Source: Chryseobacterium sp.
Lineage (GTDB): Bacteria > Bacteroidota > Bacteroidia > Flavobacteriales > Weeksellaceae
Assembly (NCBI GenBank): GCA_031277615.1
Contig: JAITMC010000043.1
Span: 1-64,000, forward strand
Direction: 5' to 3'
DNA length: 64,000 bases
Below the pieces are notes generated by a model. The model did not search any database and had not been told where the DNA came from. It saw only the letters and a list, made by a program, of their open reading frames with translations. Below are positions 49,676 to 59,185 of this stretch, in pieces. Each line of letters opens with the position of its first letter. The first letter of the stretch is position 1. The position numbers were made by a program, and so were the translations under genes.

Positions 49676-51472
49676 ATGAAACGAACTTTATCTTTTTTAC
49701 TGGTAAACCTGATGTTTGTTTGTGCTTTGGCACAACCTCCCGCGGGCTATTATGATGCTGCAACAGGTTTTACAGGGGCGACCCTTAAATCAAAACTAAA
49801 GGCTATTATTACAGCCGGACACGTTTCTGGCAACAGCTACAACAGCCTGTGGACTGCCTATCAGACAACAGACCGTGATTATGACTATGAAGGAGACGGT
49901 ACAATTCTGGATATCTATTCAGAAAACCCTACAACAGCCGATCCGTACAATTTTAATTATGGAACTACACAATGTGGAAGCTACGTTAATGAAGGTGATT
50001 GTTACAACAGAGAGCACATCGTTCCTCAGAGCTTATTCAGCGAAGGATTACCAATGAGATCCGATGTTCATTTTGTAAGAGCTACCGACGGAAAAGTAAA
50101 TGGGATGAGAGGTAATTTACCTTTTGGCAAAGTAGGTGGTGCTAACTTCACTTCTTATAATGGTTCAAAAAGAGGAAATTCAGTATCACCCGGATTCACG
50201 GGAACCGTATTTGAGCCTATTGATGAATTCAAAGGAGATGTTGCCAGAATGATTTTTTACTTCGTAACGAGATATGAAAATCAATTAACCAACTTTACCA
50301 ATTCCAACGGAACAGGAAATATGTTAGGTACAAGTGCTTATCCGGGATTACAGGAATGGGAGCTTAATCAGCTATTGGAGTGGAACACCCTTGATCCTGT
50401 ATCACCGGCAGAAATCAGAAGAAACAATGCTACTTATACGTTCCAGGGCAACAGAAACCCATATATAGACAATCCGGGTTATGCCAATCTTGTATGGGGG
50501 AACCAAACTCCGGATACAGAAGCTCCTACTATGCCTACCAACCTGATTGCGAACAACCCTACTTCAAGCTCTATCGCTTTAAGTTGGACCGCTTCTACCG
50601 ATAATATTGGAGTAATTGGTTATGATATCTATGCTAACGGAACACTAAAAGCTACGGTATCCGGAACTTCTACAACCGTTCAGGGACTAACTCCTTCCAC
50701 ATTATATAGCTTCCATGTTATTGCTAAGGATGCTGCCGGAAACACCTCACCTCAAAGTAATACAGCCAGTGAAACCACTTTACCGGGACAGTCCGGAGGA
50801 AATACAAGCTGTGGTACAGAGGATTTCAACAGTATTACAGGAACAGACAATGGTTATACATCAAGAACATGGACCAATAATAACATTACCTGGAATGCAA
50901 CAGATACCAAAATTGATGAACCAATCAATTCCACCAGAGCTATCACTCTTAGAAATGGAACTTTGACAAGCAGTACCATATCGGGAGGTATTCAGTCCTT
51001 AACATTGACTACTCAAAGAAAATTCAGCGGATCCAACAACAGTCTTAATGTATTGGTTAATGATGTTGTTGTAGGAACTATTCCTTATACTCAGACAGCG
51101 ACAACAACAACTATTAATAATATTAATATTGCCGGGGATGTTGTGATCAAATTAACCAATCCTAGCTCTAACAGAGTTACCATGGATGACCTGAGCTGGA
51201 CTTGTTTCAGTACCCTGGGAACTTCAGAAATCAAAAAAGATCAATCAGAATTCACCATCTACCCTAACCCGGTAAGAAACAATGAACTGTTTGTAAAAGG
51301 AGAAAACCTGAACAAAATTTCAAGAGCTGAGATCTATGATCTTTCCGGAAAACTGATTGAAGTGATTGCAAACCCTTTCCAGAACACGAATAAGATCAAC
51401 CTTAAAGGATTGGTAAAAGGAACTTATATTCTGAAAACAGACCGTTTCTCTTCAAAATTCTTAGTGGATTAA
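49676..51472 (+). CDS. Secreted endonuclease I with Fn3 domain and T9SS sorting tail
   Basis: A 598-residue extracellular nuclease. A signal peptide ends near residue 19 (CALAQP). The endonuclease I (EndA/His-Me finger) domain spans about 30-270, with YNREHIVPQSLF and SDVHFVRATDGKVNGMRGNLPFG. A fibronectin type III domain follows (285-370), then a carbohydrate-binding-like region and a T9SS C-terminal sorting domain (IYPNPVRNNELFV...GTYILKTDRFSSKFLVD). Likely digests external DNA or RNA for nutrients. A terminator follows. Confidence 0.9.
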   Translation: MKRTLSFLLVNLMFVCALAQPPAGYYDAATGFTGATLKSKLKAIITAGHVSGNSYNSLWTAYQTTDRDYDYEGDGTILDIYSENPTTADPYNFNYGTTQCGSYVNEGDCYNREHIVPQSLFSEGLPMRSDVHFVRATDGKVNGMRGNLPFGKVGGANFTSYNGSKRGNSVSPGFTGTVFEPIDEFKGDVARMIFYFVTRYENQLTNFTNSNGTGNMLGTSAYPGLQEWELNQLLEWNTLDPVSPAEIRRNNATYTFQGNRNPYIDNPGYANLVWGNQTPDTEAPTMPTNLIANNPTSSSIALSWTASTDNIGVIGYDIYANGTLKATVSGTSTTVQGLTPSTLYSFHVIAKDAAGNTSPQSNTASETTLPGQSGGNTSCGTEDFNSITGTDNGYTSRTWTNNNITWNATDTKIDEPINSTRAITLRNGTLTSSTISGGIQSLTLTTQRKFSGSNNSLNVLVNDVVVGTIPYTQTATTTTINNINIAGDVVIKLTNPSSNRVTMDDLSWTCFSTLGTSEIKKDQSEFTIYPNPVRNNELFVKGENLNKISRAEIYDLSGKLIEVIANPFQNTNKINLKGLVKGTYILKTDRFSSKFLVD

Positions 51473-51495
51473 ATCATAAAAAATATTTCATGACA

Positions 51496-51521
51496 AAGAC
51501 CGATTTATTCGGTCTTTTTTT
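51496..51521 (+). terminator. Terminator of the nuclease gene
   Basis: AAGACCGA and TCGGTCTT form a stem around TTAT, followed by T8. Confidence 0.85.
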
Positions 51522-51534
51522 TATTTTTGATATC

Positions 51535-52272
51535 ATGGATTCCAACAAAAAATTAGGTTTGATAGGAAAGAATATTTCCTACTCCTTTTCAAAAAAATTC
51601 TTTGAAGACAAGTTTCAGAAGCTGATGCTTAAAGATTATTCCTATGATATTTTTGACCTGAACGACATCAGTGAAACGGAAGACCTTTTCAGCGATCCTG
51701 AACTTTTAGGATTCAATGTGACCATTCCTTATAAAGAAAAAATCATCACACAACTGGATGAGCTGAGTGATGAAGCCGAAAAAATAGGCGCTGTGAACTG
51801 TGTGCTGATCCGGAACGGCAAAAAAACAGGCTACAATACCGATGCATTCGGATTTGAAAAGACACTTCTGCTCCATAAAAAAGCCCATCACGATAAAGCG
51901 CTGATTCTGGGCGACGGAGGGGCTGCAAAAGCGGTAAAATATGTTATGGACAAGCTGGGAATTCCTTCTATAACCATATCCCGAAAGTCTGAGATTAGTT
52001 TTGACACGTTAGATTCTGAGACCGTTAATGAACACAAAATCATTGTTCAGTGTACTCCGGTAGGCACTTTCCCGAATGTTGAAGACTGCCTGGAATTTCC
52101 GTTTGAAGGACTCTCCCGGGAGCACCTGATCATAGACCTGATCTACAACCCCAACTATACCCGATTCATCATCAAAGCCGCTGAAAAAGGGGCAAAAACA
52201 GTGAACGGTTACTACATGCTTGAACAGCAAGCAGAAAAAGCCTGGGAAATTTGGAATTTTCAAAAAAAATAA
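51535..52272 (+). CDS. aroE: Shikimate dehydrogenase
   Basis: A 245-residue NADPH enzyme reducing 3-dehydroshikimate in aromatic amino acid synthesis. N-terminal GLIGKNISYSFSKKF binds substrate; NVTIPYKEKII carries the catalytic Lys; GAVNCV and NTDAFGFE follow; LGDGGAAKAV is the cofactor loop. The longer frame (51490) is set aside because its start lies before the preceding terminator; ATG 51535 is used. Confidence 0.92.
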   Translation: MDSNKKLGLIGKNISYSFSKKFFEDKFQKLMLKDYSYDIFDLNDISETEDLFSDPELLGFNVTIPYKEKIITQLDELSDEAEKIGAVNCVLIRNGKKTGYNTDAFGFEKTLLLHKKAHHDKALILGDGGAAKAVKYVMDKLGIPSITISRKSEISFDTLDSETVNEHKIIVQCTPVGTFPNVEDCLEFPFEGLSREHLIIDLIYNPNYTRFIIKAAEKGAKTVNGYYMLEQQAEKAWEIWNFQKK

Positions 52273-52347
52273 ACTAAATTAGTACTCAAATTGGCTTTAG
52301 AGCTATATAGACAAGGATATTAACGCCACTCACATAAAAGATTTGCT

Positions 52348-54153
52348 ATGACTACAGAAAACAATCTTTCTGAAAACGAAGAAAACAAAAATCCTCAAGA
52401 AGTATCTCAAGAAGACACGTCTGGAAATACCGTACCTCAGGATGACCACCATGATGACGATACCGAGCATCATGAAGAAGAGCATACTGATACGGATATC
52501 AGCCTGGCTGATGCTTTGAAAGAAATGGAAAAGATCATCAATACGGATAATGCAGGGGAAAACTTCAAAAGATTCAATCTGTTAAAAGATAAAGCAAGCC
52601 ATTTTATTCATGATGAAGTGGAGGACAAAAAGCACGAATATGAAGAAGCAGGGAATGCTCCCGAAAACTTCAGCTACGAACATCCGTCACAGGCTAAATT
52701 TTCTGCTTTGGTTAATATCTTCAGGGAAAAACATGATGCTTACCAGAAATCTCAGGATGAAGAGCAGAAGAAAAACCTGGATCACCGTCAAAGCATTATT
52801 GAAAGACTTAAAAATCTTTATACCAATTCAGAACCTGGAACCAATCTTTTCAAATCCATTCGTGAAATCAAAGAAGAATGGTCAAAAGCCGGGCAGGTGG
52901 CCAAATCTGAGTTTAAGATCCTTAACAACAATTATTTCCACCATCTGAACCAGTTTTACCAGATGCTGGATCTTAACAAAGAGTTTCTGGAGCAGGAATT
53001 CAGCCACAATCTGGAGAAAAGACAGCACATCATTGCCCGTGCCAAGGAACTGGAAAACGAACCTGTTATTCAGAAGGCCCTGAACGAGCTTCAGTATCTT
53101 CATAAATTATGGAAAGAAGAAGCTGAGCCGGTAGCAGAAGAATTCCGTGAAAAAACCTGGGAAGAATTCAAAGAAATTTCCAATAAAATCCATGAAAGAA
53201 AATCTGAGCTTTCCGCAGCCATAGAAACAGAACAGGCCGCTAATCTTGAAAAGAAAAATCAGATCATTGCTGAGATTAAAAAACTTTCTGAGCCTTCAGA
53301 AACCCCTAACCACAATTACTGGCAAAATGCCATCAAAAAAGTGGAAGATCTCCGTTCTGAATTCTTAAAAACCGGAAGTGTTCCCAGAAAACTGTCCAAC
53401 CAGAACTGGAATGATTTCAAAACTACACTGAGAGGATTCAACACGACAAAGAACAATTATTATAAATCACTGAAAGGCTCACAGCAAACCAATCTGGAAG
53501 AAAAATTAAAACTGATTCAGACTGCTCAGGACAATATGAACAACGAAGAATGGGATATTGCCGTTCCGTTATTCAAAAAACTTCAGGAAGACTGGAAAAA
53601 AATCGGCCACGTTCCAAAGAGCATGACCAATAAAATCTGGGATGAATTCCGTGACGCATGTAACACGTTTTTCAACAACTACAGAGAGAAGAATAATGCC
53701 TCCAACGATAACTGGAAAGAAAATTACAAGCATAAAAAAGAACTTCTTGATGAGCTGAAGACCGTTTCCAATGAAGAAGGCAGTATTGAAAGAATTGAAG
53801 CCATCAAAACAGCCTGGAATAATATCGGAAAAGTACCGAGAGACAAAATCTCAATCAATTCCGAATTCAACAGAACATTGAGAGAAAAGCTGAAGCTGAA
53901 TAAGATTAATGAGCTTGAACTGAAAGAAGAAGGATTATCTGAAACCCAGTTAACCGACAAAGCAAGAAAGATGAAGAGCCAGATCTCTGATCTTGAAGCC
54001 GAAATTGTAAAACTGGAAAACAATCTGGCATTCTTCAACAAGCCGTCCAGAGAAAACCCTCTGTTAAGAGACACCTATAATACCATTGATGAGAAAAAGG
54101 CCCATCTGGAAACTTTAAGACAGAACCTTCACAACATCATCGCTGGAGAATAA
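52348..54153 (+). CDS. DUF349 protein
   Basis: A 601-residue helical protein of the DUF349 family. An acidic, disordered N-terminus (residues 1-60, Glu/Asp/His-rich) precedes several ~75-residue DUF349 units, recognisable by W-K-AG and -W--F patterns (KEEWSKAGQVAKSEFKIL, QEDWKKIGHVPKSMTNKIW, KTAWNNIGKVPRDK). Function unknown; members in Bacteroidota are widely conserved. About 75 bases of AT-rich DNA precede it. Confidence 0.88.
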   Translation: MTTENNLSENEENKNPQEVSQEDTSGNTVPQDDHHDDDTEHHEEEHTDTDISLADALKEMEKIINTDNAGENFKRFNLLKDKASHFIHDEVEDKKHEYEEAGNAPENFSYEHPSQAKFSALVNIFREKHDAYQKSQDEEQKKNLDHRQSIIERLKNLYTNSEPGTNLFKSIREIKEEWSKAGQVAKSEFKILNNNYFHHLNQFYQMLDLNKEFLEQEFSHNLEKRQHIIARAKELENEPVIQKALNELQYLHKLWKEEAEPVAEEFREKTWEEFKEISNKIHERKSELSAAIETEQAANLEKKNQIIAEIKKLSEPSETPNHNYWQNAIKKVEDLRSEFLKTGSVPRKLSNQNWNDFKTTLRGFNTTKNNYYKSLKGSQQTNLEEKLKLIQTAQDNMNNEEWDIAVPLFKKLQEDWKKIGHVPKSMTNKIWDEFRDACNTFFNNYREKNNASNDNWKENYKHKKELLDELKTVSNEEGSIERIEAIKTAWNNIGKVPRDKISINSEFNRTLREKLKLNKINELELKEEGLSETQLTDKARKMKSQISDLEAEIVKLENNLAFFNKPSRENPLLRDTYNTIDEKKAHLETLRQNLHNIIAGE

Positions 54154-54216
54154 CCTATTATAAAACATCAACAGGCGGAGCAAAGAAATTTGTCTTCGCT
54201 TTTTTCTTTTTCACCT

Positions 54217-55239
54217 ATGAACACCGACGAATTCTATATCAAAAGATGCATTGAGCTGGCTCAGAAAGCCCTGGGCAAAACCTATCCCAACCCTCTTGTA
54301 GGAAGTGTAATTGTACACAACGGAAAGATCATCGGGGAAGGCTATCATCATAAAGCAGGGGAAAACCATGCTGAAATCAATGCCATCAATTCCGTTGAAG
54401 ACAAAAGCCTTATTCCTGAATCTACGATTTATGTATCTCTGGAACCCTGCGCTCATTACGGGAAAACTCCACCATGTGCCCTTAAAATTAAAGAACTGGG
54501 CTTTAAAAGAGTTGTGATCGGAGCAATGGATTCCCACGACAAAGTAAACGGAAAGGGAAAAAAAATTATTCAGGATGCCGGAATTGAAGCCGTTTCCGGG
54601 ATATTGGAAAAAGAATGTATTCAGTTAAACAAGAGGTTTTTCACCTATCACGAAAAACAAAGACCCTACATTATCCTCAAATGGGCAGAGTCAGGAGACG
54701 GCTTTCTGGACAGAGATTTTAAACCGACTGCTGTTTCCAATCCCCTGGCCAGTCAGTTTGTCCATCAGCTGCGGGCCGACGAGCATGCCATATTGGTAGG
54801 AACCCAAACCGCATTGACCGATAATCCGGGTCTTACCGTAAGACATGCCGAAGGCATCAATCCTGTCAGAATATTAATTGATTTTGATCTGAAAGTTCCT
54901 CAGGATTTCAAAATTTACAATAACGAAGCAAAAACCCTTATTTTAAATACGCTTAAAGAAGAAACCAGAGAGAACATCCACTTCATTAAAATCGGGAAAG
55001 AGAACTTTTTGCCGGAATTGATGACTGCTTTATATAAAGAACAGATTCAGTCTGTTATTATTGAAGGCGGAAGATTCACGTTGCAGCAGTTTATTGATGC
55101 CGGCCTTTGGGATGAAGCTATTATGATTAAAAATGAAATCCTGAAACTTGAAAACGGAACAAAAGCTCCGGATTTTAATTACACTCCCTATAAAACCGAA
55201 AATTTCAGAGACAACACTATTTCATTTTACACAAATTAA
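54217..55239 (+). CDS. ribD: Riboflavin biosynthesis deaminase/reductase RibD
   Basis: A 340-residue bifunctional enzyme making 5-amino-6-ribitylamino-uracil phosphate. The deaminase half has the zinc motif HAEINAI and PCAHYGKTPPC (residues 50-90). The reductase half begins at about 145 (RPYIILKWAESGDGF) and includes VGTQTALTDNPGLTVR and VIIEGGRFTLQQFI. Start at ATG 54217; an earlier TTG is unlikely. A two-gene peptide cluster follows. Confidence 0.93.
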   Translation: MNTDEFYIKRCIELAQKALGKTYPNPLVGSVIVHNGKIIGEGYHHKAGENHAEINAINSVEDKSLIPESTIYVSLEPCAHYGKTPPCALKIKELGFKRVVIGAMDSHDKVNGKGKKIIQDAGIEAVSGILEKECIQLNKRFFTYHEKQRPYIILKWAESGDGFLDRDFKPTAVSNPLASQFVHQLRADEHAILVGTQTALTDNPGLTVRHAEGINPVRILIDFDLKVPQDFKIYNNEAKTLILNTLKEETRENIHFIKIGKENFLPELMTALYKEQIQSVIIEGGRFTLQQFIDAGLWDEAIMIKNEILKLENGTKAPDFNYTPYKTENFRDNTISFYTN

Positions 55240-55350
55240 ACTGAAATTATCTGCATAATTCATAACCGATTGAAATATTTTCCTTAATTTTAATAACCAA
55301 AACGGAATCCGAAAAGTTTTAGAGTAGAAAAAAAATCAAAACCAATTATT

Positions 55351-55524
55351 ATGAAAAATCTGAGAAAAATTTCAAGAAGTAACCTGAGAATGATCACAGG
55401 AGGAGTATTTATTACCTGTACTTTACCCAACGGGCAACCGACAAGATGCAGAGATCACTGCCCACAGGACTTCTGCGGACCAACAAGCTATATGTGCCTG
55501 ATCCCAATGGATCTGTGTGAATAG
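55351..55524 (+). CDS. Bacteriocin-like GG-leader peptide 1
   Basis: A 57-residue peptide. The leader MKNLRKISRSNLRMITGG is typical of small flavobacterial peptides processed after Gly-Gly. The mature part (about 39 residues) is Cys-rich (six Cys) with CRDHCPQDFCG. No processing peptidase is encoded nearby. A near-homologue follows 29 bases later. Function unknown, possibly a modified or disulphide-bonded antimicrobial or signal. Confidence 0.75.
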   Translation: MKNLRKISRSNLRMITGGVFITCTLPNGQPTRCRDHCPQDFCGPTSYMCLIPMDLCE

Positions 55525-55553
55525 ACCCCCCTTCATAAAAACCACAAACCATC

Positions 55554-55709
55554 ATGAAAAATCTGAAAAAACTATCAAAAGGAGAATTGAAAACAATTCA
55601 GGGCGCTATTCAAACCTGCGAACCATGGATGCCGATATGCCCATGCAGACCGGGATTTCACAGATGTGAGCCTAAAGGGGCATGTATATCTACCACTATT
55701 ATGTGTTAA
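55554..55709 (+). CDS. Bacteriocin-like leader peptide 2
   Basis: A 51-residue peptide related to the first one. The leader MKNLKKLSKGELKTIQGA differs at the cut site (GA, not GG). The mature part has six Cys (EPWMPICPCRPGFHRCEPK) and ends IMC. A terminator follows. The two genes are tandem and probably co-transcribed. Confidence 0.75.
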   Translation: MKNLKKLSKGELKTIQGAIQTCEPWMPICPCRPGFHRCEPKGACISTTIMC

Positions 55710-55716
55710 TAAATTA

Positions 55717-55740
55717 GAGAGCGGCAACGCTCTTTTTTTT
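55717..55740 (+). terminator. Terminator of the peptide pair
   Basis: AGAGCG and CGCTCT pair around GCAA, then a run of eight T. Confidence 0.85.
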
Positions 55741-55755
55741 ATAATATATTAACTG

Positions 55756-55763
55756 TAAATTTG
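55756..55763 (+). promoter_or_regulatory. TAnnTTTG promoter box of the IMPACT gene
   Basis: TAAATTTG, 24 bases upstream of ATG 55787. Confidence 0.55.
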
Positions 55764-55786
55764 CAGTTCAAAAGCTACCCGGCAGC

Positions 55787-56389
55787 ATGTTTGAATACAA
55801 AACGATACAAAACCCCATTGAAAACACTTTATTAAAGGAAAAAGGAAGCAAGTTCATCGGATTTGCCTATCCAGTCCATAATGAGCAGGAACTAAAAAGC
55901 GCACTGGACCATCTGAGAACGCTGCATCCTAAAGCCACCCATCACTGCTATGCCTTCAGAATGGGCCTTCAGGGTGAGAATTACCGCGCCAATGATGATG
56001 GTGAACCTTCCGGAAGTGCCGGACTTCCGATTTACAATCAGCTTTTAGCCAACGAGATCACCAATGTACTGGTTGTGGTTATCCGGTACTACGGCGGAAC
56101 AAAGCTTGGGGTTTCCGGATTAGTAAAAGCTTATAAGGAATCGGCGAAAATTACCCTGGAAGAAGCCGATATTATCACGAAAGAACTAGAAACTGAGGTT
56201 GAAATCCAATTCAATTTCAATCAGCAGAATACCATCTTCACCCTTCTTTCTAAATTTGATGCAAAGGTCCTCAGTTTCGACGCCAATGAAAACTGCATCC
56301 TTACCGCTTCTCTGAAGATCGCCCAAAAAGAAAGCATCTCAGACAAATTGTCCGAGATGCAGTATGTTTCATTTGAATTTAAAGATTAA
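55787..56389 (+). CDS. IMPACT/YigZ family protein
   Basis: A 200-residue YigZ-type protein. The IMPACT core includes KGSKFIGFAYPV, HPKATHHCYAFRMG, NDDGEPSGSAGLPI and VVVIRYYGGTKLGVSGL; the C-terminal ferredoxin-like DUF1949 half follows. Role: linked to translation regulation, function uncertain. Converges with the zinc peptidase gene; the stop codons overlap by 4 bases. Confidence 0.9.
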   Translation: MFEYKTIQNPIENTLLKEKGSKFIGFAYPVHNEQELKSALDHLRTLHPKATHHCYAFRMGLQGENYRANDDGEPSGSAGLPIYNQLLANEITNVLVVVIRYYGGTKLGVSGLVKAYKESAKITLEEADIITKELETEVEIQFNFNQQNTIFTLLSKFDAKVLSFDANENCILTASLKIAQKESISDKLSEMQYVSFEFKD

Positions 56390-57096
56390 TCCCTTCTTCC
56401 TCCCAGCAGCAGAGATGCCCAGTAAAGAAGCTGTGCCAGCGATCCGAGAGCCGCTACCAGATAAGTCCGGGCTGCCCACTTAAGACTGTCCTGTACTCCA
56501 ACGAATTCTTCCTGAGTAACTGTTCCGGTGTCTTTAAGCCATTTCATTGCCCTGTTGCTCGCATCATATTCCACAGGAAGCGTTACGAAAGCAAACAGTG
56601 TTGTCAAAGCAAACATGGCCACACCAATTGCCAGAACGGTAGTATTTCCGTTAGGATTCTCAATAGATCTCGTGGCTGCCATCAGAGCGATACCGCCAAT
56701 CAGGACAAACTGCATCAGATTAGAGCTTATACTTACGATAGGTACCAGTTTTGAACGGAGATTCAACATGGAATATCCTACGGCGTGCTGCACCGCATGG
56801 CCACATTCATGAGCTGCCACCGCAGCTGCCGCCGCGTTTCTCTGCATATATACACCTTCTGAAAGGTTTACGGTTTTATCAACCGGATTATAATGATCTG
56901 TAAGTTGTCCAGGCACAGAAATTACCTGTACATCGTTGATTCCGTTATCTCTAAGCATCTTTTCCGCCACTTCTTTTCCTGAAAGCCCATTTCTGAGATG
57001 TACATTGGAATAGTATTCAAATTTCGATTTCAATCTGGATGATACCCACCAGCTCACCAGCATTGAAACACCGATAATGATATAATAAACCGCCAT
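56386..57096 (-). CDS. Membrane zinc metallopeptidase, YugP-like
   Basis: A 236-residue membrane protease of the YugP (Zn_peptidase_2) family. The catalytic HECGHAVQH lies near residue 97, followed by a conserved LR-K--P--S-SS pattern. Helices occur at the N-terminus, in the middle (FVLIGGIALMAA, TTVLAIGVAMFALTT) and near the end. A role in envelope protein turnover is inferred. Convergent with the IMPACT gene. Confidence 0.88.
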   Translation of the reverse strand: MAVYYIIIGVSMLVSWWVSSRLKSKFEYYSNVHLRNGLSGKEVAEKMLRDNGINDVQVISVPGQLTDHYNPVDKTVNLSEGVYMQRNAAAAAVAAHECGHAVQHAVGYSMLNLRSKLVPIVSISSNLMQFVLIGGIALMAATRSIENPNGNTTVLAIGVAMFALTTLFAFVTLPVEYDASNRAMKWLKDTGTVTQEEFVGVQDSLKWAARTYLVAALGSLAQLLYWASLLLGGRRD

Positions 57097-57171
57097 TTTT
57101 ATATAGATTTTGTGTTTAAAATTTAAGCATATTGATGTAAAAACTGTGCCAAAGTATTACGATTTATTATT

Positions 57172-57179
57172 TATATTTG
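57172..57179 (+). promoter_or_regulatory. TAnnTTTG promoter box
   Basis: TATATTTG, 27 bases before ATG 57206. Confidence 0.55.
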
Positions 57180-57205
57180 TCCTTTAATTACCCCTCAAAA
57201 ACACT

Positions 57206-58339
57206 ATGTCTAAAGTTTCGATTCTTGAAGTAAAAACAGCCGGCCAGCTCAAACAATTCGTAAAATTTCCTATGGATCTGTATAAGAGCAACCCATATTA
57301 TGTTCCGGCATTTGTAAATGAAGAGATCAATATCTGGAATTCTGAGGAAAATCCGGCACTCCGCTATTCTGAAGCCCGACAATATCTGGCCTATAAAGAC
57401 GACAGAATAGTAGGAAGAATTGCCGTGATGATCAATCATAAAGAAGAAAAAGAACTGGGCATCAGAAAAGTACGTTTCGGCTGGATTGATTTTATTGATG
57501 ATGAGGAAGTTTCCAAAGCGCTGATTCAAACAGCGGTAGATTACGCTAAAGAAAACAATATCGGCAAAATAGAAGGACCGATGGGGTTTACCAATCTGGA
57601 TAAAGCAGGAATGCTCACGATGGGTTTTGACAAGCTGGCTACCATGATCGGAATCTACAACCATGCTTACTATCCGGAGCACCTTGAAAAGCTGGGGTTG
57701 ACCAAAGAAAAGGAGTGGGTCGAATTTGAACTCAGATTCCCGGAAACACTGCCGGAAAAAATTTATAAATTCAACGAACTGATTTCTCAGAAATACCACC
57801 TTAAAGTATTAAGGTTCAAAACAAAAGAAGAAATCCTTCAGTATGTGGACGCCATGTTTGATCTTCTGGACGAAACCTATAAGCATCTTTCCACCTACAC
57901 CCCTATTTCTGACGAGCAGCGCAAGACCTATAAAGAAAAATATTTCAAATTTATCGATAAAGATTTCATCGTTTGTGTTGCCGATGAAAACAACCATCTG
58001 GTTTCGTTCGCCATTACGATGCCATCCTACTCCAGGGCACTGCAGAAATCAGGAGGGAAACTCTTTCCGCTGGGCTGGTGGCACTTCCTTCAGGCAGGGA
58101 AAAAAAATGACAGAGCCAATTTCTATCTGATCGGTATCCATCCTGATTACCAGAGAAGAGGTGTTACCTCCATTATTTTCAAGGAAATCTTTGAGCGATT
58201 CAAGAAAAAAGGGGTAAAATCCCTCGAAACCAACCCCGAACTGGAAGAAAACAAAAGTATTCAGCTTCTTTGGCAGGATTACAATCCGGTAAACCATAAG
58301 AGAAGAAGAACCTACTCAATGATACTAAACGATCAATAA
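57206..58339 (+). CDS. GNAT-like acetyltransferase, two-domain
   Basis: A 377-residue protein with an N-terminal GNAT-like half (VKTAGQLKQFVKFP...VGRIAVM near residue 70) and a C-terminal acetyltransferase domain with the cofactor loop IGIHPDYQRRGVTSIIFKE near residue 310. GPMGFTNLDKAGML in the middle is typical of flavobacterial GNAT proteins of this size. Substrate unknown. A small membrane protein gene follows. Confidence 0.8.
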   Translation: MSKVSILEVKTAGQLKQFVKFPMDLYKSNPYYVPAFVNEEINIWNSEENPALRYSEARQYLAYKDDRIVGRIAVMINHKEEKELGIRKVRFGWIDFIDDEEVSKALIQTAVDYAKENNIGKIEGPMGFTNLDKAGMLTMGFDKLATMIGIYNHAYYPEHLEKLGLTKEKEWVEFELRFPETLPEKIYKFNELISQKYHLKVLRFKTKEEILQYVDAMFDLLDETYKHLSTYTPISDEQRKTYKEKYFKFIDKDFIVCVADENNHLVSFAITMPSYSRALQKSGGKLFPLGWWHFLQAGKKNDRANFYLIGIHPDYQRRGVTSIIFKEIFERFKKKGVKSLETNPELEENKSIQLLWQDYNPVNHKRRRTYSMILNDQ

Positions 58340-58414
58340 TACAGGTAATTTTACCCGCCTACTCCAAAACTCTCCCTACTCTAAAACCCGCATACCCTCA
58401 AACACTTTCACCTC

Positions 58415-58591
58415 ATGAAACCACAGTTAATTATTTTCGCCGTCCTCATTGCAGCCTTTCTTATTTACAACTTCTTTTTTCAGCTGGAAGACGACCGGAC
58501 GAACACTGTAGTTAACATAATGTTTGCCAGTATTCTTTTTGGATATATCGCCCTCATGGCCTACTCTCTCCTTAAAAAAATGAAGAAATAA
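58415..58591 (+). CDS. Small membrane protein (58 aa)
   Basis: A 58-codon frame with two hydrophobic helices (LIIFAVLIAAFLIYNFFF and MFASILFGYIALMAYSL) joined by a charged loop EDDRTN. A basic end (KKMKK) fits an inner-membrane orientation. No family named. Confidence 0.65.
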   Translation: MKPQLIIFAVLIAAFLIYNFFFQLEDDRTNTVVNIMFASILFGYIALMAYSLLKKMKK

Positions 58592-58681
58592 CCGTTATTT
58601 TTATTGATTCTAAATTATCACTTTTCCCTATTTTCAACCGACTTTTAAGCTGATAAATTTCATGCTTTCTTGTTTATTCGC

Positions 58682-58689
58682 TAAATTTG
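58682..58689 (+). promoter_or_regulatory. TAnnTTTG promoter box of the nuo operon
   Basis: TAAATTTG, 24 bases before the ATG of nuoA. Confidence 0.6.
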
Positions 58690-58712
58690 CAAATTGAGAT
58701 AATAATGCAAAA

Positions 58713-59084
58713 ATGAATTTACCTGAAAGTTATATTCCAATCCTAATACAAGCAGGTGTGGCTGTGGGATTTGTAGCCGTTTCTTTGCTTGGAGCGCATT
58801 TTCTGGGACCAAAACAGAAGAAAGGAAATTCTGTAAAAAACCAAAGCTGGGAGTGCGGGGTTCCTGTAGAAGGAAACGCAAGAACACCATTTTCTATCAA
58901 GTACTTCCTGACTGCGGTATTGTTCGTCCTTTTCGACATCGAAATCGTATTCTTTTACCCATATGCCGTTAACTTCAGAGAATTCGGTATGGAAGGATTC
59001 CTGGCCGTATTAACGTTCGTTGCGATTTTCTTCGTGGCGTTCTTCTACGTCTGGAAACGAGGCGCCCTTGATTGGGATAAATAA
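58713..59084 (+). CDS. nuoA: NADH-quinone oxidoreductase subunit A
   Basis: A 123-residue membrane subunit of complex I. Three helices (start, middle LTAVLFVLFDIEIVFFYPYAVN, end) and the conserved loop ECGVPVEGNARTPFSIKY are diagnostic. It begins the operon nuoABCDEF. The gap to nuoB (about 100 bases) contains short A/T repeats rather than a gene. Confidence 0.96.
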   Translation: MNLPESYIPILIQAGVAVGFVAVSLLGAHFLGPKQKKGNSVKNQSWECGVPVEGNARTPFSIKYFLTAVLFVLFDIEIVFFYPYAVNFREFGMEGFLAVLTFVAIFFVAFFYVWKRGALDWDK

Positions 59085-59185
59085 GAAATTAATTTTAAAT
59101 TAAAAATTTTAGATAATGATTTTCAATTAACGTTAACATTAACAATAATTTAGAATCTAAAATTTAAAATCTAAAATCTACTACA

